Shown: positions 42,543-50,365 of the stretch, one piece after another
Position numbering within the stretch: the stretch's first letter is position 1
Layout: every line of letters begins with the position of its first letter
Source: JABDIP01 sp965250245
GTDB taxonomy: Bacteria; Pseudomonadota; Alphaproteobacteria; DSM-16000; Inquilinaceae
Assembly (NCBI GenBank): GCA_965250245.1
Contig: OZ252296.1
Coordinates: 3,162,001-3,226,000, forward strand
DNA length: 64,000 nt
Direction: 5' to 3'
Notes under the pieces: generated by a model
What the model was told of the DNA's origin: nothing
The model's input: only the letters and a program-made list of their open reading frames with translations
The model's database searches: none
Position numbers and translations under genes: made by a program

Positions 42543-42809
42543 TCAGTGGCCCTTCCCGCCGGACAGAGCCGTCACCACGTCCTTCTCATCGACCTCGGCC
42601 AGCGACTTGTGCACGTGCCAGGTGCGGCGCTGACCATCGGATGCGTGCACAGTCACCACGGTTTCGACCGGCGGGCAGCCCGGTTCGTGACAGGCGAGTT
42701 CCGCGACCGTCACGATGTCGGCCTCCGCAAGGCCGAGGTGCTCGGTCACCCAAGCCTTGACCACCCCGGCGCGACCCGGCGCGGCGCGGCGGGCGAAGAG
42801 GTTCTTCAT
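42543..42809 (-). CDS. Small cysteine-containing protein of a zinc-limitation cluster
   Basis: An 88-residue protein. Its core is VTEHLGLAEADIVTVAELACHEPGCPPVETVVTV, with two cysteines (C-x4-C followed by PPVET) that could bind a metal, then TWHVHKSLAEVDEKDVV. I cannot name a family. It is the last gene of the zur-cobW-WD40 operon, with its ATG overlapping the WD40 gene's stop (ATGA). The consistent linkage suggests a role in handling zinc under limitation, but this is inference. Confidence 0.7.
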   Translation of the reverse strand: MKNLFARRAAPGRAGVVKAWVTEHLGLAEADIVTVAELACHEPGCPPVETVVTVHASDGQRRTWHVHKSLAEVDEKDVVTALSGGKGH

Positions 42810-43879
42810 GCTTCGTCTCCGCCAAGCCGGACCCAGAGAACACGGCCCGCCTCATCGCCAACGAACAGCCACCCGTCCGGCGTGAGCGCGATCGCCGCGA
42901 CCGGTGCGCCGCTGGAACCCTTGACAATGAGGTCTTCCATCTCGCTCCCAGGAGAAAGACGTCCGGCGACAACGCAACCGTCCGAGAAGCCGGCGAAGAC
43001 TCCGTCAATGCCGACAAGCCCCGCGACCGCCGTGCAAAGCTGCTTGCCGCCATAGGCGCAGGTTGCCGGCGCGCGCCCCATGGGTCCGTCCTTGCTGTCG
43101 AAGGGCCAGCAGATCGCTTCGTCCGCGCCTGAGGTGGCAAGGTGAGGTGCATGACCGACCCATGCGAAGCTCTTCACCTTGGCAGGGTAGCCCGACATCC
43201 GCATGTCAGCCTTGTCGCGCAGACGCCAGCCGTGCAGTGCATTTTCCTGCATCGCCGTCACGAGGTATTTTCCGTTCGGGCTGAAGGAGATGGCTCCGTG
43301 CGAGCCTTTCCAAACGAGCTTTGATGATTTCCAGCGTCGATCGTAGCGCTCCCAGACAGTGGCACCGCCATAATGCGCTACGCCCAACCGGCGCGCCTTC
43401 GCATCGAAGGCGAGACCGCCAACCGTGCTGGGGTGTTCGAAAGTCTTTGCAGTGGCATTACCTGCGCGCCAAACATGGGCCGTGCGGCCCGACGAACAGG
43501 CATGGTAATCGGGGCCGGCCGCGACGCAGTCCACCCAGCGCGTGCCAAAACTCGCGATCTCTTCGATGGCCCCGTCCGGCGAGGTGCGCAGAAACCTGCC
43601 GTCATCGCCGCCGGTGAGCACAGCGCCGGAGCGCCCTTCGGCAGCGAGACACAACACCGCACCGCGATGCACGTCCAACGTCACCGGCGGCTCATTCGGG
43701 CGGAAGAACCGGACCACGCCATCTCCAAACGCGGCCGCAACGTGCGTTCCGGTGGCTACCGCGCCGGTCACCGGTGCGCCGGTATCGAGCGTCAGGCCCT
43801 GACGTTCGAGTTGGGTCTCTCCAAAGCCTCTTTGGCGCGGGATTCGGCGCGCCACCTCTGCCGCTATGCCGCCTGACAT
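42806..43879 (-). CDS. WD40-repeat beta-propeller protein of the zinc cluster
   Basis: A 357-residue protein (ATG 43879, MSGGIAAEVARRI) with about six or seven WD40-like blades. Examples are THVAAAFGDGVVRFFRPNE, RSGAVLTGGDDGRFLRTSPDG, PDYHACSSGRTAHVWRAG, GAISFSPNGKYLVTAMQENALHGWRL, HLATSGADEAICWPFDS and AAIALTPDGWLFVGDEAGRVLWVRL. There is no signal peptide, so it is probably cytoplasmic. Its start overlaps the end of the cobW gene by 16 bases, which fits co-translation. It may act as a scaffold for the GTPase; the function is unproven. Confidence 0.78.
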   Translation of the reverse strand: MSGGIAAEVARRIPRQRGFGETQLERQGLTLDTGAPVTGAVATGTHVAAAFGDGVVRFFRPNEPPVTLDVHRGAVLCLAAEGRSGAVLTGGDDGRFLRTSPDGAIEEIASFGTRWVDCVAAGPDYHACSSGRTAHVWRAGNATAKTFEHPSTVGGLAFDAKARRLGVAHYGGATVWERYDRRWKSSKLVWKGSHGAISFSPNGKYLVTAMQENALHGWRLRDKADMRMSGYPAKVKSFAWVGHAPHLATSGADEAICWPFDSKDGPMGRAPATCAYGGKQLCTAVAGLVGIDGVFAGFSDGCVVAGRLSPGSEMEDLIVKGSSGAPVAAIALTPDGWLFVGDEAGRVLWVRLGGDEA

Positions 43880-44832
43880 GCAGCAAAACCGTCTTCCAGA
43901 CCCATTGCTTCGAGGTTGCGCCCGATGAAGACGAGCCGCGACTGGCGCGCTCCCTCCGGCCAACGCCCCATCGGTGCGCCGTCCATCAGCATATGTACAG
44001 CCTGGAAGACGTACCGATCATCCTCGCCCTTGAAGTCGAGGATGCCCTTGGAGCGCAGGATATCCGGCCCCCGGAGCTGCAAGAGGCCGCCGAACCAGAT
44101 TTGGAACTTGTCGAGGTCAAGCGGCACATCCGACACCAGCGAGATGCTTTTCACGTCATCGTCGTGTTCATGGTCGTGGTCGGATGTCAGGAAATCGGGC
44201 TCCACCTCCAGCACGCGGTCGAGACTGAAGGCGTTGAGCCCAATCACCTCGTCGAGCTCGGCCCCACAACGTTCGGTGCGGATGATCTTGGCATAGGGGT
44301 TGATGCGGCGGATGCGCTCCTCAACGCGGCCAAGACCGTCAGCTTTCACGAGATCCGTCTTGTTCAGCAAAACGATGTCGGCGAAGGCGATCTGTTCTTC
44401 AGCCTCGTGGTGTTCGCCGAGCTGGTTGTCGAGATGCACCGCATCCGCCACCGTCACGATCGCATCGAGTCGCGTGCGGTCGGCCACGTCCTGATCGACA
44501 AAGAAGGTCTGCGCCACCGGGGCAGGATCGGCCAGACCCGTGGTCTCGACGATGATCGCATCGAACTTGTCGGCGCGTTTCATCAGCCCGCCGAGGATGC
44601 GGATCAGATCACCCCGTACGGTGCAGCAGATGCAGCCGTTGTTCATCTCGAACACTTCCTCGTCGGCGTCCACCACGAGGTCATTGTCGATGCCCTCCTC
44701 ACCGAATTCGTTGACGATCACGGCGTAGCGTTTGCCGTGCCGTTCGGTAAGAATCCGGTTCAGAAGCGTGGTCTTGCCGGCCCCGAGGAAGCCGGTGAGC
44801 ACGGTGACGGGGATTTGCGGGATCTGATCCAT
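43864..44832 (-). CDS. COG0523 (CobW/ZigA-type) GTPase, putative zinc metallochaperone
   Basis: A 322-residue G3E-family GTPase. Walker A is GFLGAGKTTLL (residues 14-24), and the metal-binding CxCC is in NNGCICCTVRGDL (Cys67, 69, 70). The G-domain motifs ETTGLADPAPV and LLNKTDLV are present, and a His/Asp-rich stretch (DHDHEHDDD) lies near residue 240. CobW_C follows. The downstream position of a zur gene and a Zur-box-like palindrome favour a zinc chaperone rather than a cobalamin role. ATG 44832 was chosen (MDQIPQIPVTVLTGF), 11 bases after the zur stop. Confidence 0.9.
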   Translation of the reverse strand: MDQIPQIPVTVLTGFLGAGKTTLLNRILTERHGKRYAVIVNEFGEEGIDNDLVVDADEEVFEMNNGCICCTVRGDLIRILGGLMKRADKFDAIIVETTGLADPAPVAQTFFVDQDVADRTRLDAIVTVADAVHLDNQLGEHHEAEEQIAFADIVLLNKTDLVKADGLGRVEERIRRINPYAKIIRTERCGAELDEVIGLNAFSLDRVLEVEPDFLTSDHDHEHDDDVKSISLVSDVPLDLDKFQIWFGGLLQLRGPDILRSKGILDFKGEDDRYVFQAVHMLMDGAPMGRWPEGARQSRLVFIGRNLEAMGLEDGFAACQAA

Positions 44833-44843
44833 GGTCGGGTCCT

Positions 44844-45248
44844 TCAGACGGTTGAAGCATCCACACGGCATGCGCCGCAGCGGCCGCGGATCTCGATGAC
44901 GGAATGCTCGGGCTTGAAGCCCGAATGGCTGGTTAGGGCGACAATGTCCTTGTTGAGGCGCGTGTCGACATGTTCGGTCACAGCACCGCAGTTCTCGCAG
45001 ATCTCGAACACCGGCGTCTCCGAATGGCTCGGATCGCAACACGCAGTCCAGGCATTGAGCGACTCGATCCGGTGAACATGTCCAGCCACAAGGAGTTGGT
45101 CCAACGCGCGATAGACCGTCGTCGCTGCCGTCACGCCATCGCCTCGGAGGTCTTCGAGGATCTGGTAAGCCGACATGGGCTTTGTCTGGCGGCGCAGGAG
45201 CTCGAGCACGCGATCTGAGTGGGTTCGGCGTCCTGATTTGCCCGCCAT
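44844..45248 (-). CDS. zur: Fur-family regulator, probably Zur
   Basis: A 134-residue Fur-type repressor. The N-terminal winged helix is RRTHSDRVLELLRRQTKPMSAYQILEDL and TTVYRALDQLLVAGHVHRIESLNAWTACC. The C-terminal dimerisation domain has structural-zinc cysteines CENCGAV and CGACRVD and ligands in PSHSETPVFEIC. The short helix typical of Zur (MSAYQIL) and the cluster of zinc genes around it favour Zur over Fur. ATG 45248 (MAGKSGRRTHSD) was chosen; longer frames upstream extend across the palindromic operator. Confidence 0.85.
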   Translation of the reverse strand: MAGKSGRRTHSDRVLELLRRQTKPMSAYQILEDLRGDGVTAATTVYRALDQLLVAGHVHRIESLNAWTACCDPSHSETPVFEICENCGAVTEHVDTRLNKDIVALTSHSGFKPEHSVIEIRGRCGACRVDASTV

Positions 45249-45303
45249 TGCCAGTCTCCACTCAGCCGCTACTTGACGGAGGTTATCGCGATGACCTAGT
45301 AGA

Positions 45304-45323
45304 TGCAATGTTATAACATTACA
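45304..45323. promoter_or_regulatory. Zur-box-like palindrome between divergent zinc operons
   Basis: TGCAATGTTATAACATTACA is a 20-base palindrome with one mismatched pair. It lies 56 bases upstream of the zur start and 10 bases upstream of the DUF1636 start, so one site could control both operons. The ATGTTATAACAT core resembles known alphaproteobacterial Zur sites. Confidence 0.8.
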
Positions 45324-45333
45324 TTTCTGGGCC

Positions 45334-45768
45334 ATGCACCGCTTTGATCCAAAGCTACCGCTCGTCTCGATCTGCCTTCGCTGTCGCGACGGTCGGGAGG
45401 ATGAATTCGGCGGTGTCCGAGGCGGCACACGCCTTGCCGAAGGCGTGCAGGCTCGGCTGGCTGGCGCAGGGTCCCCGGTCTTGCAGGTTCGCGGCGTGAA
45501 CTGCATGAGTCAGTGCGAACGGCCCTGCACCATCGCCCTCTCGGGACCCAACCGGTTCACCTACCTCTTCGGCGATCTCGATCCCCACGCGCCCGGTCAC
45601 ATCCACGCGGTGCTCGCATTGCCGTCGCTCTACATGGACGCGCCGGAGGGGTTCCTCCGTCGCGAGGAACGGCCCGAGCCCTTGCGGGCCGGCATTCTCG
45701 GCCGGGTCCCCCCATCAGATACAGCGTCAGACCTCGTGACGCCGTTGATACGGGAGGCAGTCGGATGA
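45334..45768 (+). CDS. DUF1636-family ferredoxin-like metal-binding protein
   Basis: A 144-residue protein in which cysteines occur as CLRC near the N-terminus (about residues 14-17) and VNCMSQCERPCTIAL (about 56-70). This is the thioredoxin-like [2Fe-2S] ferredoxin arrangement of DUF1636 proteins. TYLFGDLDPH and ILGRVPPSD-like ends are typical. It may carry an iron-sulfur or other metal site used in chelate handling. The start lies only 10 bases from the Zur-like palindrome with no ribosome site, so leaderless or downstream initiation is possible. The ABC genes follow in the same direction. Confidence 0.75.
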   Translation: MHRFDPKLPLVSICLRCRDGREDEFGGVRGGTRLAEGVQARLAGAGSPVLQVRGVNCMSQCERPCTIALSGPNRFTYLFGDLDPHAPGHIHAVLALPSLYMDAPEGFLRREERPEPLRAGILGRVPPSDTASDLVTPLIREAVG

Positions 45769-45807
45769 TCACGTCGCACAGTCGGCTGTCCAAGAAGGAC
45801 CGACGGC

Positions 45808-46734
45808 ATGAATGACATCGCAGATCGTCCAGTACCGCAGTGGAACGGGGACAAGGCCGCAGGCGCGTCTGTTTCCATGCGGGCAGTCAGCTGGTCTGCC
45901 CGGCGGACGGGCAAGACGATCCTCCATCCGACCAGTTTCGAGCTTTCGGCGGGTCGGGTCCTTGGCGTCGTGGGGCCGAACGGTGCCGGCAAGACCACGC
46001 TTCTGCGGCTGCTCTATCGTTTCAACCGACCGGCGACGGGAACCGTATCCCTCGACGGCCAGGACATCTGGACCGTGCCGGCCCGCGCCGTTGCCCGCAG
46101 GGTTGCGGCGGTGCTTCAGGAACAGCCGACGGACTTCGCCCTGACCGTGCGCGAAATCGTGGCGCTAGGGCGCTCTCCCCACCGACGGGGGTTCGGCGGC
46201 AACACGGGTGCGCGCGACGCGGCAATCATCGAGGCGGCGCTCGAGCGTATGGACATACACGGCTTCGCCAACCGGCATCTCGGCACGCTGTCCGGCGGCG
46301 AGCGGCAGCGGGTGATGGTCGCCCGCGCCCTTGCGCAGGAGCCGCGTCTGCTGATCCTCGACGAGCCGACGAACCACCTCGATATCCGGCATCAGCTCGA
46401 GGTGGTCGACCTGATCCGCGACCTGCCGCTGACGATCGTGACGTCGCTCCACGATCTGAACATGGCGGCCGGCCTCTGTGACGACATCCTGCTCCTGAAA
46501 GCCGGCAGATCCATTGGTTTCGGGCCGCCCGGTGCCGTGCTGTCCGAGGTCACCCTGTCGGATGCGTTTGACGTGCATGCACGCCGCGAACGGCTCGCGC
46601 CCAGCGAAGCCGATCACCTGACCTTTCATCTCTCGCACACAAGGACACTCGATGAAGATGCGCCTCCTCTGCCCTATCGCCATCCTCCTGAGCACGGGGA
46701 TCGCCTCGGCAGAAACCACCGTACAAAGCTGTAA
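45808..46734 (+). CDS. ABC transporter ATPase of a FecE/BtuD-type importer
   Basis: A 308-residue ATPase with Walker A VGPNGAGKTTLL (about residues 55-66), signature LSGGERQRVMVARAL (161-175), Walker B LLILDEPTNHLD (181-192) and the switch histidine in VTSLHDLNMA. These are the features of siderophore/cobalamin-type importers. The N-terminus has about 25 extra residues before the domain. Its 3' end overlaps the binding-protein gene by 83 bases in another frame, a rather long overlap. Context suggests uptake of a metal chelate under zinc limitation. Confidence 0.9.
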   Translation: MNDIADRPVPQWNGDKAAGASVSMRAVSWSARRTGKTILHPTSFELSAGRVLGVVGPNGAGKTTLLRLLYRFNRPATGTVSLDGQDIWTVPARAVARRVAAVLQEQPTDFALTVREIVALGRSPHRRGFGGNTGARDAAIIEAALERMDIHGFANRHLGTLSGGERQRVMVARALAQEPRLLILDEPTNHLDIRHQLEVVDLIRDLPLTIVTSLHDLNMAAGLCDDILLLKAGRSIGFGPPGAVLSEVTLSDAFDVHARRERLAPSEADHLTFHLSHTRTLDEDAPPLPYRHPPEHGDRLGRNHRTKL

Positions 46735-47587
46735 CCGCACGGTGACATTCGACGCGCCGCCGGAGCGGGCGATCTCCAACGATGTGAACCTGACCGAGAT
46801 GATGCTGGTCCTGGGCCTTGCGGACCGCATGGTGGGCTACACCGGCATCTCCGGCTGGAAGACGCTGGATGAGGAGATGCGCGCCGGGGTCGAGGAACTG
46901 CCCGAGTTGTCCGAACGGTATCCCTCCAAGGAGGTGCTGATAGGCGCGGATGCGGATTTCTTCTTCGCCGGCTGGAACTACGGCATGAAGGTCGGCGGCG
47001 AAGTGACGCCCGAGACGTTGGAACCCTTCGGCATCCAGGTCTACGAGCTGACCGAAAGCTGCACCCACATCATGGAGAAGGACAAGGCCAGCATCGAAGA
47101 CATGTACACCGACCTCCTGAATCTGGGGCGGATCTTCGGTGTCGAAGATCGTGCGACCACCCTCGTCGAGGGCTACCGCGCGGAACTCTCAGCCTTCGGC
47201 GAAGGCTCTGAGTCCGGCGATCCCCTGCGAGTCTTCGTCTACGACAGCGGTGAGGACGCGCCCTTTACGGCCGGGCGCTACGCCATGCCGACCGCACTGA
47301 TCGAGGCGGCGGGCGGCACCAACATCATGGACGACTTCGAGAAGAGCTGGGCCACCGTGACCTGGGAAGAGGTCGTGGAGCGCAACCCGGAGGTGATCGT
47401 CATCGTCAACTATGGCGACGTGACAGCCGAGCAGAAACGCGACTTCATGATGTCGAACCCGGCCTTCGCCGAACTGGATGCGGTCAGGAACGATCGTTTC
47501 GTGACGCTGGAATATGTCGAAGCCACGCCGGGCCCACGCAACATCCAGGCAATCAGAACGCTCGCGAGCGCCTTCCTGGGCCAGTAG
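46652..47587 (+). CDS. Periplasmic binding protein of a FecB/BtuF-type metal-chelate importer
   Basis: A 311-residue substrate-binding protein with a signal peptide (MRLLCPIAILLSTGIASA). The type-III binding-protein fold is recognisable from TFDAPPERAISNDVNLTEMMLVLGLADRMVGYTG, AGRYAMPTALIEAAGGTNIMDDFEKSWATVTWEEVVERNPEVIVIV and VRNDRFVTLEYVEATPGPRNIQAI. It is the soluble receptor of the importer encoded by its neighbours. The exact chelate (zincophore, siderophore or cobalamin) is not readable. The start is internal to the ATPase gene. Confidence 0.9.
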   Translation: MKMRLLCPIAILLSTGIASAETTVQSCNRTVTFDAPPERAISNDVNLTEMMLVLGLADRMVGYTGISGWKTLDEEMRAGVEELPELSERYPSKEVLIGADADFFFAGWNYGMKVGGEVTPETLEPFGIQVYELTESCTHIMEKDKASIEDMYTDLLNLGRIFGVEDRATTLVEGYRAELSAFGEGSESGDPLRVFVYDSGEDAPFTAGRYAMPTALIEAAGGTNIMDDFEKSWATVTWEEVVERNPEVIVIVNYGDVTAEQKRDFMMSNPAFAELDAVRNDRFVTLEYVEATPGPRNIQAIRTLASAFLGQ

Positions 47588-47591
47588 CCCG

Positions 47592-48647
47592 GTGAGCGAG
47601 ACCACCGGCACCCAGGCGCTGACCAGACGCTTCGGGGGTACGGCCCCGCTCGTTCTTGGAGGCGTGGCGATGCTTGTGGTCTCGCTCTCCATCGCCATCT
47701 CCGTCGGGGCCGTTCCGGTTTCCATGGGGACGGTCTGGGGCGTCCTCCTCAACAAGCTGTCGCCGAACGTCGTCGAGCAGACCTGGAGCCAGGGACGCGA
47801 GGCCATTGTCTGGGACATCCGATTCCCCCGGGCACTTCTGGCGATGATGGTGGGCGCGGGGCTGGCTATGGTCGGCGCGAGCCTTCAGGCCGTAACCCGC
47901 AATCCGTTGGCCGACCCGCATCTTCTCGGCATCTCGTCCGGCGGGGCATTTGGCGCGATCCTGGCGCTTCTGCACACCGGGTTGTTTATCGGCCTGCTGA
48001 CCGTTCCGCTCTTCGCTTTCTTGGGCGCATTGGGCGCAACGGTCATCGTGCTGGGCGTCTCGCGCCTTGCAGACGCCACAAGCGCGGACCGGCTGGTGCT
48101 GGCCGGCGTCGCGGTGTCGTTCATCATCATGGCCGGGGCGAACGTCCTGATCTTCCTCGGCGACCCCCGCGCAACGCACACGGTCGTCTTCTGGATGCTC
48201 GGGGGGCTGGGCCTCGCGCAATGGGACCAGCTTGTCTATCCGCTGGTCATTCTCCTGGCCTGCGGTTTCTGGCTGTTCAGCCAGGCCACCGCTCTCAACG
48301 CGATGACCGTGGGCGACGAGACTGCCTCCACGCTGGGGATCCCGGTCGCACGGTTCCGCCTGCTCGTCTTCGCCGTCGGCGCCTTGATCACCGGCGTCAT
48401 GGTCGCCTTCTCCGGCATCATCGGGTTCGTCGGCCTGATGGTCCCGCATATCGTGCGCATGATCGTCGGGGGCGACTACATTCGCGTCCTGCCCGCCTCC
48501 GCTCTGGTCGGGGCGATCTTCCTGCTCTGGGCCGACATCGCCGCCCGCACGATCATGGCCCCCGAAGACATGCCCATTGGGATCGTCACCGGCCTGGTCG
48601 GCGGCGCATTCTTCGTCTGGCTTCTCGGTCGCCGAGGGTCAGCGTGA
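47592..48647 (+). CDS. FecCD/BtuC-family permease of the metal-chelate importer
   Basis: A 351-residue permease, GTG start at 47592, four bases after the previous stop. About ten hydrophobic segments; family motifs are RFPRALLAMMVGAGLAMVGASLQAVTRNPLADPHLLGISSGGAFGA, SADRLVLAGVAVSFI, MLGGLGLAQWDQL and FVGLMVPHIVRMIVGGDYIRVLPASALVGAIFL, ending PIGIVTGLVGGAFFVWLL. It completes the ATPase-receptor-permease set. A longer in-frame version from 47514 overlaps the receptor gene. Confidence 0.92.
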   Translation: MSETTGTQALTRRFGGTAPLVLGGVAMLVVSLSIAISVGAVPVSMGTVWGVLLNKLSPNVVEQTWSQGREAIVWDIRFPRALLAMMVGAGLAMVGASLQAVTRNPLADPHLLGISSGGAFGAILALLHTGLFIGLLTVPLFAFLGALGATVIVLGVSRLADATSADRLVLAGVAVSFIIMAGANVLIFLGDPRATHTVVFWMLGGLGLAQWDQLVYPLVILLACGFWLFSQATALNAMTVGDETASTLGIPVARFRLLVFAVGALITGVMVAFSGIIGFVGLMVPHIVRMIVGGDYIRVLPASALVGAIFLLWADIAARTIMAPEDMPIGIVTGLVGGAFFVWLLGRRGSA

Positions 48648-48841
48648 ACCGATCGTCGGACATCCACGCGGTTCACTAAACTGATGCGTCGCGGATCGAC
48701 GCTGCCGCTGACCGCGACGCGGCACAAGGGCTGGAACTGGCTTAGAGCTTGGCTGCAACGGCTGGATAAAAGAGCCAGGGAGATTCAGGCTCGATCCAAC
48801 TCATCAAACACCTAGGCGCCCGAATGCCTTCAGCAGCCTGA

Positions 48842-49747
48842 TCAAAGGTCCTTCAGGCCGCTGACCGCGGCGTCGAGCTGCTCGAGGAGCTGGTCGCTCA
48901 GCTCGGACACCTCGGCAACCGCCTCGGCGTCCACGGCGTTGCCGACGGATTGGAAGTCGATGGAACCGCGCAGGCGGCCCCAGGTGGTCTGTGCGGCGAT
49001 CAGGTTGGACCGGATGCCGGGCGTCGGCGCCGGGATCAGGCCGATCTCCGGATTGCCCTCGACCAGGCCGCGCATGTCGCGCTCGAACTGGTCCATGGCG
49101 GCGGCCAGCCGCTCGCGGTTCTGCGGCGCGTTGACGCCATAGGCCAGCATGAAGAACGTCTTCGAGATCTCCTGCGACAGCACGCGCTGCTCCTCGGCGA
49201 CCGCGATGGCGTTCAGGATCACAGAGTGCACACCGAAATCCGCCGCGGCGCGGCGATAGGTGAGCTGCAGGTTGGCCAGGACATGGTCGAGCTCGCGGGC
49301 CGCGGCGTCGAACTGCAGGACCTCGTAGTGGGTCATGTGACCCCAGGCGATGGCGTCGTCTATCTTGCTGTTGAGCGCCGGCCAGGCCTGGTCCACCTCC
49401 GCCAGCAGCTGGCCGATCTCCGGGTTCGATCCGGATCGGGATTCCGGCGCCTGATCCTGGCGATGCAAGGTCGCCAGCAGATCGGTGAACTCGCCGCGCA
49501 GGACCTCCAGGTCGGCGATCGAATCTTCCGACGCATTGTTCGAGGTGAGCTGCGCCATCTCCTTGCCGATCGTCTGCGACAAGGCGCGCAACCGCGCGGT
49601 GAGGTCGTTTTCACGGGTGAACAGGCGTTCGGCCGCGTCGGAGGTGAGCCCCTGGGCGACCGCGGCGGGAATGCCGGGAACAAGGGTGATGCCGACGATG
49701 AGCGTGACCGCCCATGCAGCAACAACGGCCCCAATACTTCTTTTCAT
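48842..49747 (-). CDS. Periplasmic PilJ-type four-helix sensor-like protein without signalling domain
   Basis: A 301-residue protein with an N-terminal signal/anchor (SIGAVVAAWAVTLIVGITLVPGIPAAVAQ) and a helical body. Two PilJ/NIT-like segments are visible: LRALSQTIGKEMAQL (about residues 54-68) and EEQRVLSQEISKTFFMLAYGVN (about 174-195), each of the 'R-x-L-S-Q-x-I' type found in methyl-accepting chemotaxis and NarX-like sensors. Unlike those, it ends without HAMP, kinase or MCP domains. It may therefore be a stand-alone ligand-binding protein. The start at 49747 (MKRSIGAVV) gives a sensible signal sequence. Confidence 0.7.
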   Translation of the reverse strand: MKRSIGAVVAAWAVTLIVGITLVPGIPAAVAQGLTSDAAERLFTRENDLTARLRALSQTIGKEMAQLTSNNASEDSIADLEVLRGEFTDLLATLHRQDQAPESRSGSNPEIGQLLAEVDQAWPALNSKIDDAIAWGHMTHYEVLQFDAAARELDHVLANLQLTYRRAAADFGVHSVILNAIAVAEEQRVLSQEISKTFFMLAYGVNAPQNRERLAAAMDQFERDMRGLVEGNPEIGLIPAPTPGIRSNLIAAQTTWGRLRGSIDFQSVGNAVDAEAVAEVSELSDQLLEQLDAAVSGLKDL

Positions 49748-50365
49748 CGCCCCAATCCTTCGCCCGACCGCAAGCGGGACCTTGGCTGCCCCAACGCCTC
49801 CGTTCCGACGCTGTCCAGTTATCTTGGCCGGCAGGCGCAACACTGAGATGCGACTATCCAGCAGGACGTAACGTTATGTCGGCGGAGTTTCGGATTCGTT
49901 AAGAAGTTGTGGAAAATTGTTGCGATAAAACCGACAGATTAATCCCACCTTCCACTTGGCCCCGGGCGCCGAATTCCCGGCCCGGTCGGTCGGATACATC
50001 CTGCGATTGCCGCACCCGGCCGCCATTTGGCAGCGTTCACTGGCGCGGCCACACCATCCGCCGGCAAGAGACCGATGCGCGCAAAGCCCGTGCTCGCGTG
50101 CATTGCCGACCGATTCTTCAACACGAATTCTGTCGGCCCGGGCCGAATTCACCAATTCCGCAAATGAAGGGCCGCAGCAACGGCTTGAGGAACATGTGAA
50201 ACCACCGGTAGAGCCATTACGCCGGTTGCTTTCCCGTAACGCCTCTGTAAAGTGGCGCCCACCTGTCCAGGAGGCTGCGCCAGCCGGCGATTCGGCCGGA
50301 ATTCAAGATCCGCCCAGCGGGCAAATTCCATACTGTCCAACAACACCGAACGGGAAAGGCAGACA
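49748..50365. other. Intergenic region before the TRAP transporter operon
   Basis: About 620 bases between divergent genes. Open frames on both strands are short and without family features or ribosome sites. An AT-rich stretch at 49870-49940 may hold promoters for the PilJ-type gene. No tRNA, hairpin terminator or clear operator was recognised. Confidence 0.45.

Noticed and set aside
42806..48647. Cobalamin-biosynthesis or cobalt role for the CobW-type GTPase cluster
   Set aside because: No cob genes or B12 riboswitch are present, and the palindrome and Fur-family gene point to zinc.
48684..48815. 43-codon frame after the importer permease that could be a transposase remnant (Trp- and Arg-rich)
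   Set aside because: Too short, no recognised family, no inverted repeats or target duplications nearby.
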